DNA of 6,356 nt from the NCBI GenBank assembly GCA_030620925.1, contig JAUXIQ010000122.1, positions 1 through 6,356 on the forward strand. The letters are read 5' to 3'. Position numbers and translations under genes: made by a program. Under the pieces are notes generated by a model, which was not told the DNA's origin, did no database searches, and saw only the letters and a program-made list of their open reading frames with translations. Positions 1 through 6,356 of the stretch are shown here, one piece after another; within the stretch, counting starts at the first letter, position 1, and each line of letters opens with the position of its first letter. This DNA comes from JAUXIQ01 sp030620925 [NCBI: Nitrospinota bacterium] (lineage in GTDB: Bacteria; JAUXIQ01).

Positions 1-1238
1 GCTGCCGCTTCCGGATACAGCTTCATGCGCCCGCCCAGGAAATAGTCGGGGTTAAGGTATTCAAGTATCAGAGATGCGTCGGTTACCGTCGGCTCCTTGC
101 CACCGAACCCGTAACATGAGGGGCCCGGGTTCGCCCCGGCGCTGTCCGGCCCCACGTTTATGAGCCCCAGCTCGTTTAAGCGCGCTATGCTCCCGCCGCC
201 GGCTCCTATTTCTATCATGTCAACCACGGGGAGCCGTACGGGCAGGCCGCTCCCTTTCTTGAAGCGGTTGGCGCGGGCTACCTCGTAATTGTTGGCTATG
301 CTCAGCTTGCCGTCTTTCACCAGACAGCTTTTCGCCGTGGTGCCCCCCATGTCGAAGGACAACACGTCTGTGACGCCCAGCAGTTTGCCGTAGTAGGCCG
401 ACGCCAATGCTCCGGCCACGGGGCCGGACTCCAGGACGCGCCCGGGATAGGCCGCCGCCGTGTCCTTGGCCAGCACGCCTCCGTTGCTGGCCATCACGTA
501 CCAGACGTCCCGGAAGGACTGTTCCCGCAGTCGCTCATCGAGCCGGTGGATGTAGCGATGGGCCAGCGGCTGCACGTAAGCGTTGATGGCGGCGATGGAG
601 GTGCGTTCGTATTCCCGCCACTCGGCGAAGAGGTCTGACGAGAGGGTGACGTGAAGCTGGGGGGCCTCCTGGCCGATTATATCGCCGATCTCCTGCTCGT
701 GGTCGGAGTTGACGCAAGAATGGAGGAGGCAGACGGCAATGGCCTCGACGTCCAGCTCTTTTAATTCCCGAACGATCTTTATGACCTCCTCCCGGTCGAG
801 GGCCTTCAGGACGGAACCGTCGTAGGCCACCCTTTCAGAGACTTCCTTCCTCAGGTAGCGGGGCACCAGGGGCTCGGGGAAGAGGAGGTTCATGTCGTAT
901 ACGTCGTAGCGGAACTCACGGCGGAACTCCAACAGGTCGCGAAATCCACCGGTGGTTATAAGCCCCATCCTGGCACCCTTGCGTTCAATGATGGCGTTGA
1001 TGATGAGGGTTGTGCCGTGGACGGCGTTATGGACCCCTTCCATGCCTATGCCGAAATCTTTTTTAATCTGGTTGAGTCCGATCACCACGCCCTGTGAAGG
1101 GTCTTCCGGCGTAGTGAGACATTTGGCTACCTTCATGCTTCCGTCTTCCTGATCGAAGATAACGAAATCGGTGAAGGTGCCTCCGATGTCAAACCCCAGC
1201 CTGTACCTTTTACCGCTCCCGGTTTCCGCTGACAACAT
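1..1238 (-). CDS. hyuA: Hydantoinase/oxoprolinase family A subunit (HyuA-like), C-terminus beyond window
   Basis: This is the N-terminal 412 codons of an N-methylhydantoinase A / 5-oxoprolinase / acetone-carboxylase-beta type ATPase. Family members use ATP to activate a carbonyl for ring opening or carboxylation and usually act with a HyuB partner in the cytoplasm. The frame is open from ATG 1238 to the window edge. Hydant_A_N runs roughly over residues 12-190, with the phosphate-binding DIGGTFTD at 17-24 and HGTT at 74-77. The Hydantoinase_A domain follows, with DMGGTT at 296-301, the glycine-rich GAGGGS at 345-350 and ANPGPSCYG at 369-377. The family is usually near 700 residues, so about 40% is missing to the left, where a hyuB would also be expected. 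The start is fixed by GGAGAAG just upstream, 13 nt after the dehydrogenase stop, so the two genes are probably co-transcribed. The family assignment is firm; the substrate (hydantoin, oxoproline, or a ketone for carboxylation) cannot be read from this part. Confidence 0.9.
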   Translation of the reverse strand, partial: MLSAETGSGKRYRLGFDIGGTFTDFVIFDQEDGSMKVAKCLTTPEDPSQGVVIGLNQIKKDFGIGMEGVHNAVHGTTLIINAIIERKGARMGLITTGGFRDLLEFRREFRYDVYDMNLLFPEPLVPRYLRKEVSERVAYDGSVLKALDREEVIKIVRELKELDVEAIAVCLLHSCVNSDHEQEIGDIIGQEAPQLHVTLSSDLFAEWREYERTSIAAINAYVQPLAHRYIHRLDERLREQSFRDVWYVMASNGGVLAKDTAAAYPGRVLESGPVAGALASAYYGKLLGVTDVLSFDMGGTTAKSCLVKDGKLSIANNYEVARANRFKKGSGLPVRLPVVDMIEIGAGGGSIARLNELGLINVGPDSAGANPGPSCYGFGGKEPTVTDASLILEYLNPDYFLGGRMKLYPEAA

Positions 1239-1239
1239 T

Positions 1240-1246
1240 CTTCTCC
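1240..1246 (-). promoter_or_regulatory. Ribosome binding site of hyuA
   Basis: GGAGAAG lies directly before ATG 1238, inside the 13-nt gap after the dehydrogenase stop codon (TAA at 1252-1254). It fixes the hyuA start and suggests translational coupling to the dehydrogenase. Confidence 0.6.
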
Positions 1247-1251
1247 GTTTT

Positions 1252-2280
1252 TTAAGGAGTGAGTACAATTTTACCGAACTGTTTTCTATCGATCATGGTG
1301 CGCTGCGCTTCCGCAGCCTCCTTGAGAGGAAATACGGCGTGAACCACGGGCCTTATCCTTCCCTCCTTGAAAAATTTTAACGCCTCCAGCAGCTCTCCCT
1401 TTTCACCCATGTATGAGCCATGAACGGATATATGTTTCCCGAAAAGATACCACAGGTCGGTCTGCACCGCGGAGCCGCTGGTGGCGCCGCAAATGACCAG
1501 CCTCCCGTTTCTGCTCAGGCAATTGAGGCTCTGCGTCCAGGTATCGGCCCCGATGTGTTCGATAACCACTTCCACGCCCTTTTTCCCCGTGAGCCTCCGC
1601 ACCTCCTGAAGGACGTCCTGCTTATTGTAGTTGATCGCCTCGTCCGCCCCCAGTTTTTGGGCTTTTTCCATCTTTTCCTCGGTGCCGGCGGTGGTGATCA
1701 CCCTGGCCCCGAAAAGTTTGGCTATTTGTATGGCCGCATGTCCGACCCCGCTTCCCGCTGCCATCACCAGCACGTCCTCTCCAGGCTTCACGGCCGCCCT
1801 GCCCACCAGCATGTGCCAGGCGGTGAGGAACACCAGGGGAAACGCCGCCGCTTCTTCGCAGCCCATGTCTTCAGGTATGGGGACTACGTTGGTTTCGGGA
1901 ACCTTCACCAATTCGGCATATCCCCCGTCGGAGATGAGGCCCAGTATATCGTATTTCAGGCACTGGTTATCTTTGCCGGAAAGGCATTGAGAGCATTTCC
2001 CGCAGCCGATTCCCGGAGCGAGGAGGACCCGCTGGCCGGGAGTAACGCCGGTGACCAGCCTTCCCGTCTCCTCCACCCGGCCTGAAACGTCGGCCCCCGA
2101 TATGTGGGGTAGCGGGACGGACAGGTTGGGGAGTCCCCCGCGCACCCAGATGTCCATGTGATTCAAGGCACAGGCTTCAACCCGCACCAGCACTTCATTC
2201 TCTTCAATCTGAGGATCAGGCGCATCCTCGTAGACCAGTTTGTCGAGGGCGCCATGTTCATGAAATCTGACCGCTTTCAT
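1252..2280 (-). CDS. Zinc-binding MDR-family dehydrogenase/reductase (alcohol dehydrogenase / quinone oxidoreductase type)
   Basis: A 342-residue medium-chain dehydrogenase/reductase, full length for the family, predicted cytoplasmic and NAD(P)H-dependent. The GroES-like N-terminal domain carries the structural-zinc lobe with four cysteines (C93, C96, C99, C107). The Rossmann fold has AAGSGVG at 174-180, followed by beta-strand GARVITTAG at 191-199. The catalytic-zinc ligands of classical alcohol dehydrogenases appear replaced. The usual CH pair reads N40-H41, the GHE motif reads G62-A63-D64, and no cysteine occurs near 145-156 where the third ligand normally sits. It is therefore more likely a zinc-independent reductase of the quinone oxidoreductase or enoyl/acryloyl-CoA reductase kind than a true alcohol dehydrogenase. 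Start ATG 2280 has AAGGAAGG five bases upstream. It follows selB by 39 nt and precedes hyuA by 13 nt, fitting an operon. The substrate is unknown. Confidence 0.88.
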   Translation of the reverse strand: MKAVRFHEHGALDKLVYEDAPDPQIEENEVLVRVEACALNHMDIWVRGGLPNLSVPLPHISGADVSGRVEETGRLVTGVTPGQRVLLAPGIGCGKCSQCLSGKDNQCLKYDILGLISDGGYAELVKVPETNVVPIPEDMGCEEAAAFPLVFLTAWHMLVGRAAVKPGEDVLVMAAGSGVGHAAIQIAKLFGARVITTAGTEEKMEKAQKLGADEAINYNKQDVLQEVRRLTGKKGVEVVIEHIGADTWTQSLNCLSRNGRLVICGATSGSAVQTDLWYLFGKHISVHGSYMGEKGELLEALKFFKEGRIRPVVHAVFPLKEAAEAQRTMIDRKQFGKIVLTP

Positions 2281-2285
2281 CTATA

Positions 2286-2293
2286 CCTTCCTT
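2286..2293 (-). promoter_or_regulatory. Ribosome binding site of the MDR dehydrogenase
   Basis: AAGGAAGG ends five bases before ATG 2280. It supports that start and shows the gene can be translated independently of selB. Confidence 0.55.
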
Positions 2294-2319
2294 CACACCG
2301 TTATCGGCTGAACGATCCA

Positions 2320-4230
2320 TCAACCCTTGCTCCTCAGCACTCTCACGTCCCCTTTGCGAAAGGTGACCCTCTTGTTGTCGAAGTGCTCCAGCAGGGGGAT
2401 GGCGTATTTGCGGGAAATATCCAGCAGGTCCCTGAACTGTGCGGCGGTGATTTCGCCATTCTGTTTTATGAATTCTATCAGTATCTCTTCGGCGCTGCTC
2501 AGGCTATCCCTGTGGAAGACTATTTTGTCCTTGACCCTGGCCACCACCCCTTCACTTATGAGAACCTGCAGCATCTCCCTACCCACCTGCTCGGAGATGG
2601 ATAGACGGCTGAAGGCTTCTTGAGGAGACGGCGGTTGAAACCTGGAAGTCAGGAATTCCTGCTCCAGTCGATGTTTGATCTCGGCCTGTTCTTCCTGGAG
2701 CTCCACCTTATGGGAGGCCGAGCGCACCAGGTCTTTTTCGACTACTACCTTCTTCCCATTTTCAAGATGCTCTATGCACCTGATGAACGCCCTCTCCGCA
2801 ACCGGGGCCACTTTACTGCGCAGTTCTTCTCTGCTCATGCCCTTTTTGAGGGGGTTCGCCACATGGAAAGACGTAAGCTGTTCTTCAATGCTGCGGCCCA
2901 TTTCCTCGAACAGTTGCCGGTGCATCACATGCACCTTATCTTCATCTATGACCACTGCGTCGCCTTTTTTCGAGAGGTCGTTTATAAGGCCCAGTAAGTC
3001 TTCCCGCGAGAGGTCGAATCTTGGGAAAAGCTCCTCCAGGCCGAGCCCTGATGACCCGGCATCCAGGAGCAGCTCCTCGAGCACCTCCCGGTGGGAGCTA
3101 CTCTCCAGAATCTGGAGATGGTCTAATATTTCCTTTCGGTGCCGCCGATGTCTGGCGGTTTTTACATCCAGTATCTGTCCTCCGCCGATGGTAATGACCG
3201 GTGAGTAGCTACGAATTACGAAGCGGTCCCCGGGGAGGGCGCAGACAGGTTTTTCCAGGTAAAGCTGGATATACGCCTCGTCCCCCGGCTCAAGGTAATC
3301 TCTTTCCAGCAAGAGCACGCGGGCCATTATTTCAGCCGTACCATGATGGAACCGTACTCTCCCCCTGTGCTTGATGGGATGAGCCGCCGAACCCAGGAGG
3401 GTCATCCTGGCATCGAGGAGTGTGGTGGGATGAAGCCTCTCGGGCAGAGAGATAACGTCGCCTCGAATGATAGAGTTCTTGTCCGTGCCCGATAGATTGA
3501 GCGCCGTCCGCTGGCCCGCAGTAGCCTGAGACACTTTCTGGTTGTGAACCTGAACGCTGCGGATGCGTGTGCTCAGGTTATGGGGGAAAATTTCCACCTG
3601 GTCTTCGACGTTCACCGTCCCCGAGGTGAGCGTGCCGGTAATCACCGTTCCGAAACCCTTCATGGTGAACACCCTGTCGATGGGCATCCTGAAGGGGGTG
3701 GAGATGTTCTTCGCCTCTATTTCTCCTGCCAGACGCGCCAGGTGGGTTTTAAGCTCCGGGATACCCTGGCCGGTTTTGGAGGAGGTCGTCAACAGAGTGC
3801 AGCTCTCGAGGAAGGTGCCCTTCATAAAATCCCTGACATCCTCTTCCACCATGGCCAGCCATTCCTCGTCCACCAGGTCCGTTTTGGTAATCACCGCCAG
3901 GCCGCTTTTGATCTGCAATAGCTGGCAGATGGCCATATGTTCCCTGGTCTGGGGCATCACACCTTCATCGGCGGCCACTATCAGCGCCACCAGGTCTATG
4001 CCGCCCACACCGGCCAGCATGTTCTTAACGAAGCGCTCGTGCCCCGGCACGTCCACTATGCCGATGCTGACGTCCTCTTCCAAATCCAGGTGGGCGAACC
4101 CCAGGTCTATGGTGATGCCGCGCTCCTTTTCCTCCTTGAGCCTGTCGGTATCTATGCCGGTGAGGGCTTTTATCAGCTCGGTTTTACCGTGATCGATATG
4201 CCCGGCGGTCCCCAGAATGACCCTTTTCAT
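2320..4230 (-). CDS. selB: Selenocysteine-specific translation elongation factor SelB
   Basis: A 636-residue GTPase that takes the place of EF-Tu for Sec-tRNA(Sec). It binds the charged tRNA with its N-terminal domains and the SECIS hairpin of selenoprotein mRNA with its C-terminal winged helices, bringing selenocysteine to UGA at the ribosome. All G motifs are visible: GHIDHGKT 10-17 (G1), the RGITIDLGF region 38-45 (G2), DVPGH 60-64 (G3), TKTD 115-118 (G4, the SelB variant of NKxD) and TSSKTGQG near 149-156 (G5). Domains 2 and 3 follow at about 175-360, including [11 protein letters not shown] at 190-200. The rest, about 365-636, is the series of winged helices, ending in the typical [12 protein letters not shown] segment at 607-618. 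Length matches bacterial SelB. ATG 4230 lies 30 nt after the selA stop with only a weak Shine-Dalgarno, suggesting coupling to upstream translation. The gene itself ends in UGA. Confidence 0.97.
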   Translation of the reverse strand: MKRVILGTAGHIDHGKTELIKALTGIDTDRLKEEKERGITIDLGFAHLDLEEDVSIGIVDVPGHERFVKNMLAGVGGIDLVALIVAADEGVMPQTREHMAICQLLQIKSGLAVITKTDLVDEEWLAMVEEDVRDFMKGTFLESCTLLTTSSKTGQGIPELKTHLARLAGEIEAKNISTPFRMPIDRVFTMKGFGTVITGTLTSGTVNVEDQVEIFPHNLSTRIRSVQVHNQKVSQATAGQRTALNLSGTDKNSIIRGDVISLPERLHPTTLLDARMTLLGSAAHPIKHRGRVRFHHGTAEIMARVLLLERDYLEPGDEAYIQLYLEKPVCALPGDRFVIRSYSPVITIGGGQILDVKTARHRRHRKEILDHLQILESSSHREVLEELLLDAGSSGLGLEELFPRFDLSREDLLGLINDLSKKGDAVVIDEDKVHVMHRQLFEEMGRSIEEQLTSFHVANPLKKGMSREELRSKVAPVAERAFIRCIEHLENGKKVVVEKDLVRSASHKVELQEEQAEIKHRLEQEFLTSRFQPPSPQEAFSRLSISEQVGREMLQVLISEGVVARVKDKIVFHRDSLSSAEEILIEFIKQNGEITAAQFRDLLDISRKYAIPLLEHFDNKRVTFRKGDVRVLRSKG

Positions 4231-4260
4231 GATGATACCAGCGATAGTTTCATGTGTTTT

Positions 4261-5688
4261 CTAGCGCAGCTCCTCAGCTAATTGTTTTACAGCGGTGGCG
4301 ATCTCTTGCAGTTCGTCTTCCTGAACGGTGCGCATGTCCAGAAGGAACCTATCCTGGCTTATGCGGCCCAGGATGGGGATTTTAGCTTTTCGCAGTCGTT
4401 CGTCTATCTCTTCGGGGCTCAACGCGGTAGAGGTCAGCGCGGCGACGGCGGTGGGGAACTCCACTGCAGGAAGTGAGCCGCCTCCCGCCTGGGTGACGTC
4501 GCGAGATACGCTCACGCTCAGCTTTTCACCCATACAGTCTTTCATCATAACCGCCAGCGCCAAAGCTTTGCGCTCCTGTTCTTCCACGGGCCGGGAGAGC
4601 ATTTCCATGGTGGGTATTCGCATCAATGCCTCACCTCCCTCTAGATATAGATGCAGCGTGGCTTCCAGGGCGGCAATGGTAAACTTATCCACCCGCAGGG
4701 CTCGCGCAAGTGGGTTGGCGGCTAACTGGCTGACGCAGGCGGCTTTCCCCAGGATGATTCCCGCCTGGGGACCGCCCAGGAGTTTGTCGCCGCTGAAGGT
4801 GATGAGGTCGATACCCGTCTTGATCTTATCCTGAACCGTGGGCTCGGGGATGATCATATCCCCCGCTGAAGGAGTCAGGTTGCCGCTTCCCAGGTCTTCC
4901 ATGACCGGTATCTGGAATTCCCTTCCTAACTCCACCAGCTCTTCCAGGGTCACTTCGGTGGTGAACCCCACTATCCTGTAGTTGCTGGTATGGACCTTGA
5001 GCAGGAGGGCGGTGTTATCGGTGACGGCGGATGCGTAATCCTTGAGGTGCGTTCGGTTGGTGGTGCCCACCTCCTTGAGTTGCGCACCGCTCTTGCTCAT
5101 TATATCCGGAATCCTGAAGGAGCCGCCGATTTCTATCAGCTCGCCCCGTGAGACGATGACTTCTTTGTCTTTGGCCAGGGTATCCAGGGCCAGGAGAACG
5201 GCTGCGGCGTTGTTGTTCACCACCAGGGCCGCTTCGGCGCCTGTGAGTCGGGTTAATATATCCTCCAGGTGGCTGTGGCGGGAGCCTCTTTGACCGGCTT
5301 CCAGGTCGTATTCCAGGTTGGAATATGCGCCGCCCACGGCGAGGACGTTGCGCAGCACCTCCTGCCCCAGAACGGCGCGGCCTAAATTGGTGTGCAGTAT
5401 GATGCCAGTGGCGTTGATTACTCTCTTGAGGCTGAACCTCTGCGAGCTGCGCAGCTTCTCCCCCACCTCCAGGGCCACCTTTTCCGCCGTAAGTCCTTCG
5501 GACGCCGGATTTGCGCCTGCGTCTCCGGCGAGTATCTCTTTCCGTTTGGCATCCAGGGTATCCCGCACGCAGTCCAGAACGAACCAGCGCGGGAAATCTT
5601 TCATGAGCGCCTCCATGTCCTCTACCTGGATCACGGCGTCAACCGAGGGAAGCGTTCGCAACAGTTCCTGTTTTTTTTCATCCGTCAT
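4261..5688 (-). CDS. selA: L-seryl-tRNA(Sec) selenium transferase SelA
   Basis: A PLP enzyme that converts Ser-tRNA(Sec) to Sec-tRNA(Sec) using selenophosphate; bacterial SelA works as a large homo-oligomeric ring. From ATG 5688 it has 475 residues, close to the usual 460-470. Family motifs occur in order: QRGSRHS at 133-139, RGELIEIGGSFRIPDIM at 181-197, GTTNRT at 208-213, EDLGSG at 264-269, and the PLP-lysine segment TFSGDKLLGGPQAG at 297-310, with K302 as the Schiff-base lysine. The N-terminus (KKQELLRTLPSVD) matches the usual tRNA-binding N-terminal domain. An in-frame GTG at 5700 would add four residues but has no ribosome binding site; ATG 5688 has a weak GGTGG 8 nt upstream, so I prefer it with moderate confidence. 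selA is first in the leftward operon, followed by selB. selD and selC are not nearby. Confidence 0.96.
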   Translation of the reverse strand: MTDEKKQELLRTLPSVDAVIQVEDMEALMKDFPRWFVLDCVRDTLDAKRKEILAGDAGANPASEGLTAEKVALEVGEKLRSSQRFSLKRVINATGIILHTNLGRAVLGQEVLRNVLAVGGAYSNLEYDLEAGQRGSRHSHLEDILTRLTGAEAALVVNNNAAAVLLALDTLAKDKEVIVSRGELIEIGGSFRIPDIMSKSGAQLKEVGTTNRTHLKDYASAVTDNTALLLKVHTSNYRIVGFTTEVTLEELVELGREFQIPVMEDLGSGNLTPSAGDMIIPEPTVQDKIKTGIDLITFSGDKLLGGPQAGIILGKAACVSQLAANPLARALRVDKFTIAALEATLHLYLEGGEALMRIPTMEMLSRPVEEQERKALALAVMMKDCMGEKLSVSVSRDVTQAGGGSLPAVEFPTAVAALTSTALSPEEIDERLRKAKIPILGRISQDRFLLDMRTVQEDELQEIATAVKQLAEELR

Positions 5689-5750
5689 TATGTTATCCAC
5701 CGCAGAAATTGTAGAATCGATTTATCTTTCATCGGCTTATTTAACACGCC

Positions 5751-5779
5751 CTTGTATTGCGGGGCTTCCGCTAATTCAA
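5751..5779 (-). promoter_or_regulatory. Candidate sigma70-type promoter for the selA-selB operon
   Basis: On the minus strand TTGAAT (5774-5779; 5 of 6 to consensus) and TACAAG (5751-5756; 4 of 6) are separated by 17 bp. Transcription would start near 5744 and leave a leader of about 55 nt before ATG 5688. A short GCGG/CCGC dyad (5759-5762 with 5768-5771) sits in the spacer. A better -10-like TACAAT at 5708-5713 has no -35 at the right distance. The prediction is weak and rests on motif matching only. Confidence 0.25.
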
Positions 5780-5813
5780 TTTAGTTTAAGTTAGGGGAAA
5801 GGTCAACGATAAA

Positions 5814-5856
5814 TCCCCTCCCTCACCTGACTGTTGGCGCTTGACAAGGGAGGGGA
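5814..5856. repeat. Perfect 10-bp inverted repeat overlapping the rightward promoter
   Basis: TCCCCTCCCT (5814-5823) is the exact reverse complement of AGGGAGGGGA (5847-5856), with 23 bp between them. The -35 hexamer of the candidate rightward promoter (TTGACA, 5841-5846) abuts the right arm, which itself fills part of the -35/-10 spacer. The position suits an operator for a dimeric regulator or a DNA/RNA secondary structure. No U-tract follows, so it does not look like an intrinsic terminator. The function is inferred. Confidence 0.6.
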
Positions 5857-5869
5857 ATAAACCTAAACT
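5841..5869 (+). promoter_or_regulatory. Candidate sigma70-type promoter for the crotonase-family gene
   Basis: A perfect TTGACA (5841-5846), a 17-bp spacer and TAAACT (5864-5869; 4 of 6 to TATAAT). Transcription would start near 5876, giving a leader of about 47 nt to ATG 5923. The right arm of the inverted repeat lies in the spacer, so a bound factor there would block RNA polymerase. Confidence 0.5.
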
Positions 5870-5908
5870 CCGAACGGCGTCAGAGGCCGCAGGGTATATA
5901 ATCATCAA

Positions 5909-5914
5909 GAGGAG
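5909..5914 (+). promoter_or_regulatory. Ribosome binding site of the crotonase-family gene
   Basis: GAGGAG ends 8 nt before ATG 5923. An in-frame GTG at 5917 is only 2 nt from it, too close to serve as the start, so the motif selects the ATG. Confidence 0.65.
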
Positions 5915-5922
5915 ACGTGAAT

Positions 5923-6356
5923 ATGGCGGGGCCGTTCCAGGACATATTGTACGAGAAGATCGATAGCGTTGCTAAAGTCACCCTCAACCGACCCGAAAAG
6001 TATAACGCTTTAAGTCAGAACCTGCTGCGCGAGCTGCGGGAAGTGTTCGACGAGATAAACGATGACGGCGAAGTCCGTGTGGTCATCCTCACCGGAGCCG
6101 GGGACAAGGCTTTCAGCACCGGGTTCGACCTGGCCACGGGGGAGACGGTGCCCGATGAAGACGAGCAGGGGAAGAGGATCAAGCGCAACTTCGATACCAT
6201 AATCAGGATATGGAATTTGAGGCAGCCCGTTATCTCCGCGGTGAACGGGTACGCTGTCGCCGCCGGCTCCAACTTGGCCATGATCTGCGATATCACCATC
6301 GCCTCCGAGAACGCCGCCTTCGGCGAGCCGGAGATAAGACATTTCGCGCTATCCCC
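5923..6356 (+). CDS. Enoyl-CoA hydratase/isomerase (crotonase) family protein, C-terminus beyond window
   Basis: The first 144 codons of a crotonase-fold protein; complete members have about 255-270 residues. These enzymes bind acyl-CoA thioesters in the cytoplasm and stabilise an enolate in an oxyanion hole, acting as hydratases, isomerases, hydrolases or dehalogenases. Visible family features are the opening VAKVTLNRPEKYNALS (16-31), AFSTGFDLA (63-71, first oxyanion-hole segment), and PVISAVNGYAVAAGSNLAM (102-120, second segment), followed by CDITIASENAAFGEPEI (122-138). The glutamate of the FGxPE motif (E137) is kept, but the first catalytic glutamate of crotonase (the E of GGGCEL) is replaced by N117, and the GGG run reads AAG. 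It may therefore not be a simple hydratase. It is divergent from the sel operon, with its own promoter and a good ribosome binding site. Confidence 0.88.
   Translation, partial: MAGPFQDILYEKIDSVAKVTLNRPEKYNALSQNLLRELREVFDEINDDGEVRVVILTGAGDKAFSTGFDLATGETVPDEDEQGKRIKRNFDTIIRIWNLRQPVISAVNGYAVAAGSNLAMICDITIASENAAFGEPEIRHFALS

Larger units (their letters stand above)
5689..5922. other. Divergent intergenic region between selA and the crotonase gene
   Basis: About 230 bp with no convincing gene on either strand. The selA-proximal half is AT-rich and the crotonase-proximal half is GC-rich. It holds candidate promoters for both directions, a 10-bp inverted repeat and the palindrome AATCGATT (5715-5722). 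I looked for a selenocysteine tRNA here, because selC often accompanies selAB, and saw no T-arm consensus (GGTTC...) on either strand and no cloverleaf. Confidence 0.7.

Noticed and set aside
535-717. Short minus-strand frame within hyuA
   Set aside because: It is in a different frame from the continuous hyuA reading frame, is Arg/Pro-rich and shows no domain.
1420-2085. A 221-codon plus-strand open frame opposite the dehydrogenase
   Set aside because: It lies wholly antisense to a well-supported gene, its translation shows no family motif and is rich in Pro/His/Arg as expected from reading codon-biased DNA backwards.
2281-2319. Terminator between selB and the dehydrogenase
   Set aside because: Only a 4-bp CGTT/AACG stem with an 8-nt loop and no T-tract is present, too weak to end transcription.
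3563-4192. A 209-codon plus-strand open frame opposite selB, and others opposite selA
   Set aside because: They are Ser/Arg-rich antisense shadows of selB and selA with no recognisable domain; the minus-strand proteins carry all the conserved motifs.
5814-5856. Intrinsic terminator made by the inverted repeat
   Set aside because: The loop is 23 nt and no T-tract follows on either strand; both flanking genes also point away from this site, so none ends here.
5897-5902. Perfect TATAAT box on the plus strand
   Set aside because: The hexamer at the proper -35 position (about 5874-5879) has no similarity to TTGACA, and transcription would start at the ribosome binding site, so the promoter at 5841-5869 is preferred.
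5701-5922. Selenocysteine tRNA gene (selC) beside selA
   Set aside because: No GGTTC-type T-arm, no long acceptor/T-arm pairing and no TCA anticodon hairpin were found on either strand.

Overview
The window holds six protein-coding features. Four run leftward on the minus strand: selA, selB, an MDR-family zinc-binding dehydrogenase and a hydantoinase/oxoprolinase A subunit. A divergent promoter region of about 230 bp follows, then the start of a rightward crotonase-family gene. Both outer genes run off the window edges. Coding density is high and every gene is intact where visible. There is no sign of mobile DNA, CRISPR or RNA genes.

Layout: 1-1238 (-) is hyuA, N-terminal 412 codons only. 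1252-2280 (-) is the dehydrogenase. 2320-4230 (-) is selB. 4261-5688 (-) is selA. 5689-5922 is a divergent intergenic region with candidate promoters on both strands and a perfect 10-bp inverted repeat lying over the rightward promoter. 5923-6356 (+) is the first 144 codons of an enoyl-CoA hydratase/isomerase-type protein. The gaps between the minus-strand genes are 30, 39 and 13 nt, so they probably form one transcription unit.

selA and selB together show that the organism inserts selenocysteine at UGA: SelA makes Sec-tRNA(Sec) from seryl-tRNA(Sec), and SelB delivers it. selC (the tRNA) and selD (selenophosphate synthetase) are not in the window and must lie elsewhere. The genes downstream and across the divergent region look catabolic: a dehydrogenase/reductase, an ATP-dependent amidohydrolase or carboxylase subunit, and an acyl-CoA enzyme. 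One reading is a ketone/cyclic-amide or acyl-CoA breakdown locus placed beside the Sec genes; this is inference.

The organism is a bacterium of moderately high G+C with purine-rich ribosome binding sites. The bacterial-type SelA and the gene mix suit an anaerobe (Chloroflexota/Dehalococcoidia, Desulfobacterota or Clostridia-like lineages are all possible), but the window alone does not settle the phylum. I found no clearly new system. The most worthwhile oddities are the inverted repeat over the rightward promoter, mini-ORFs bridging the selA-selB and selB-dehydrogenase junctions, loss of the catalytic-zinc ligands in the dehydrogenase, and a Glu-to-Asn change in the crotonase active site.
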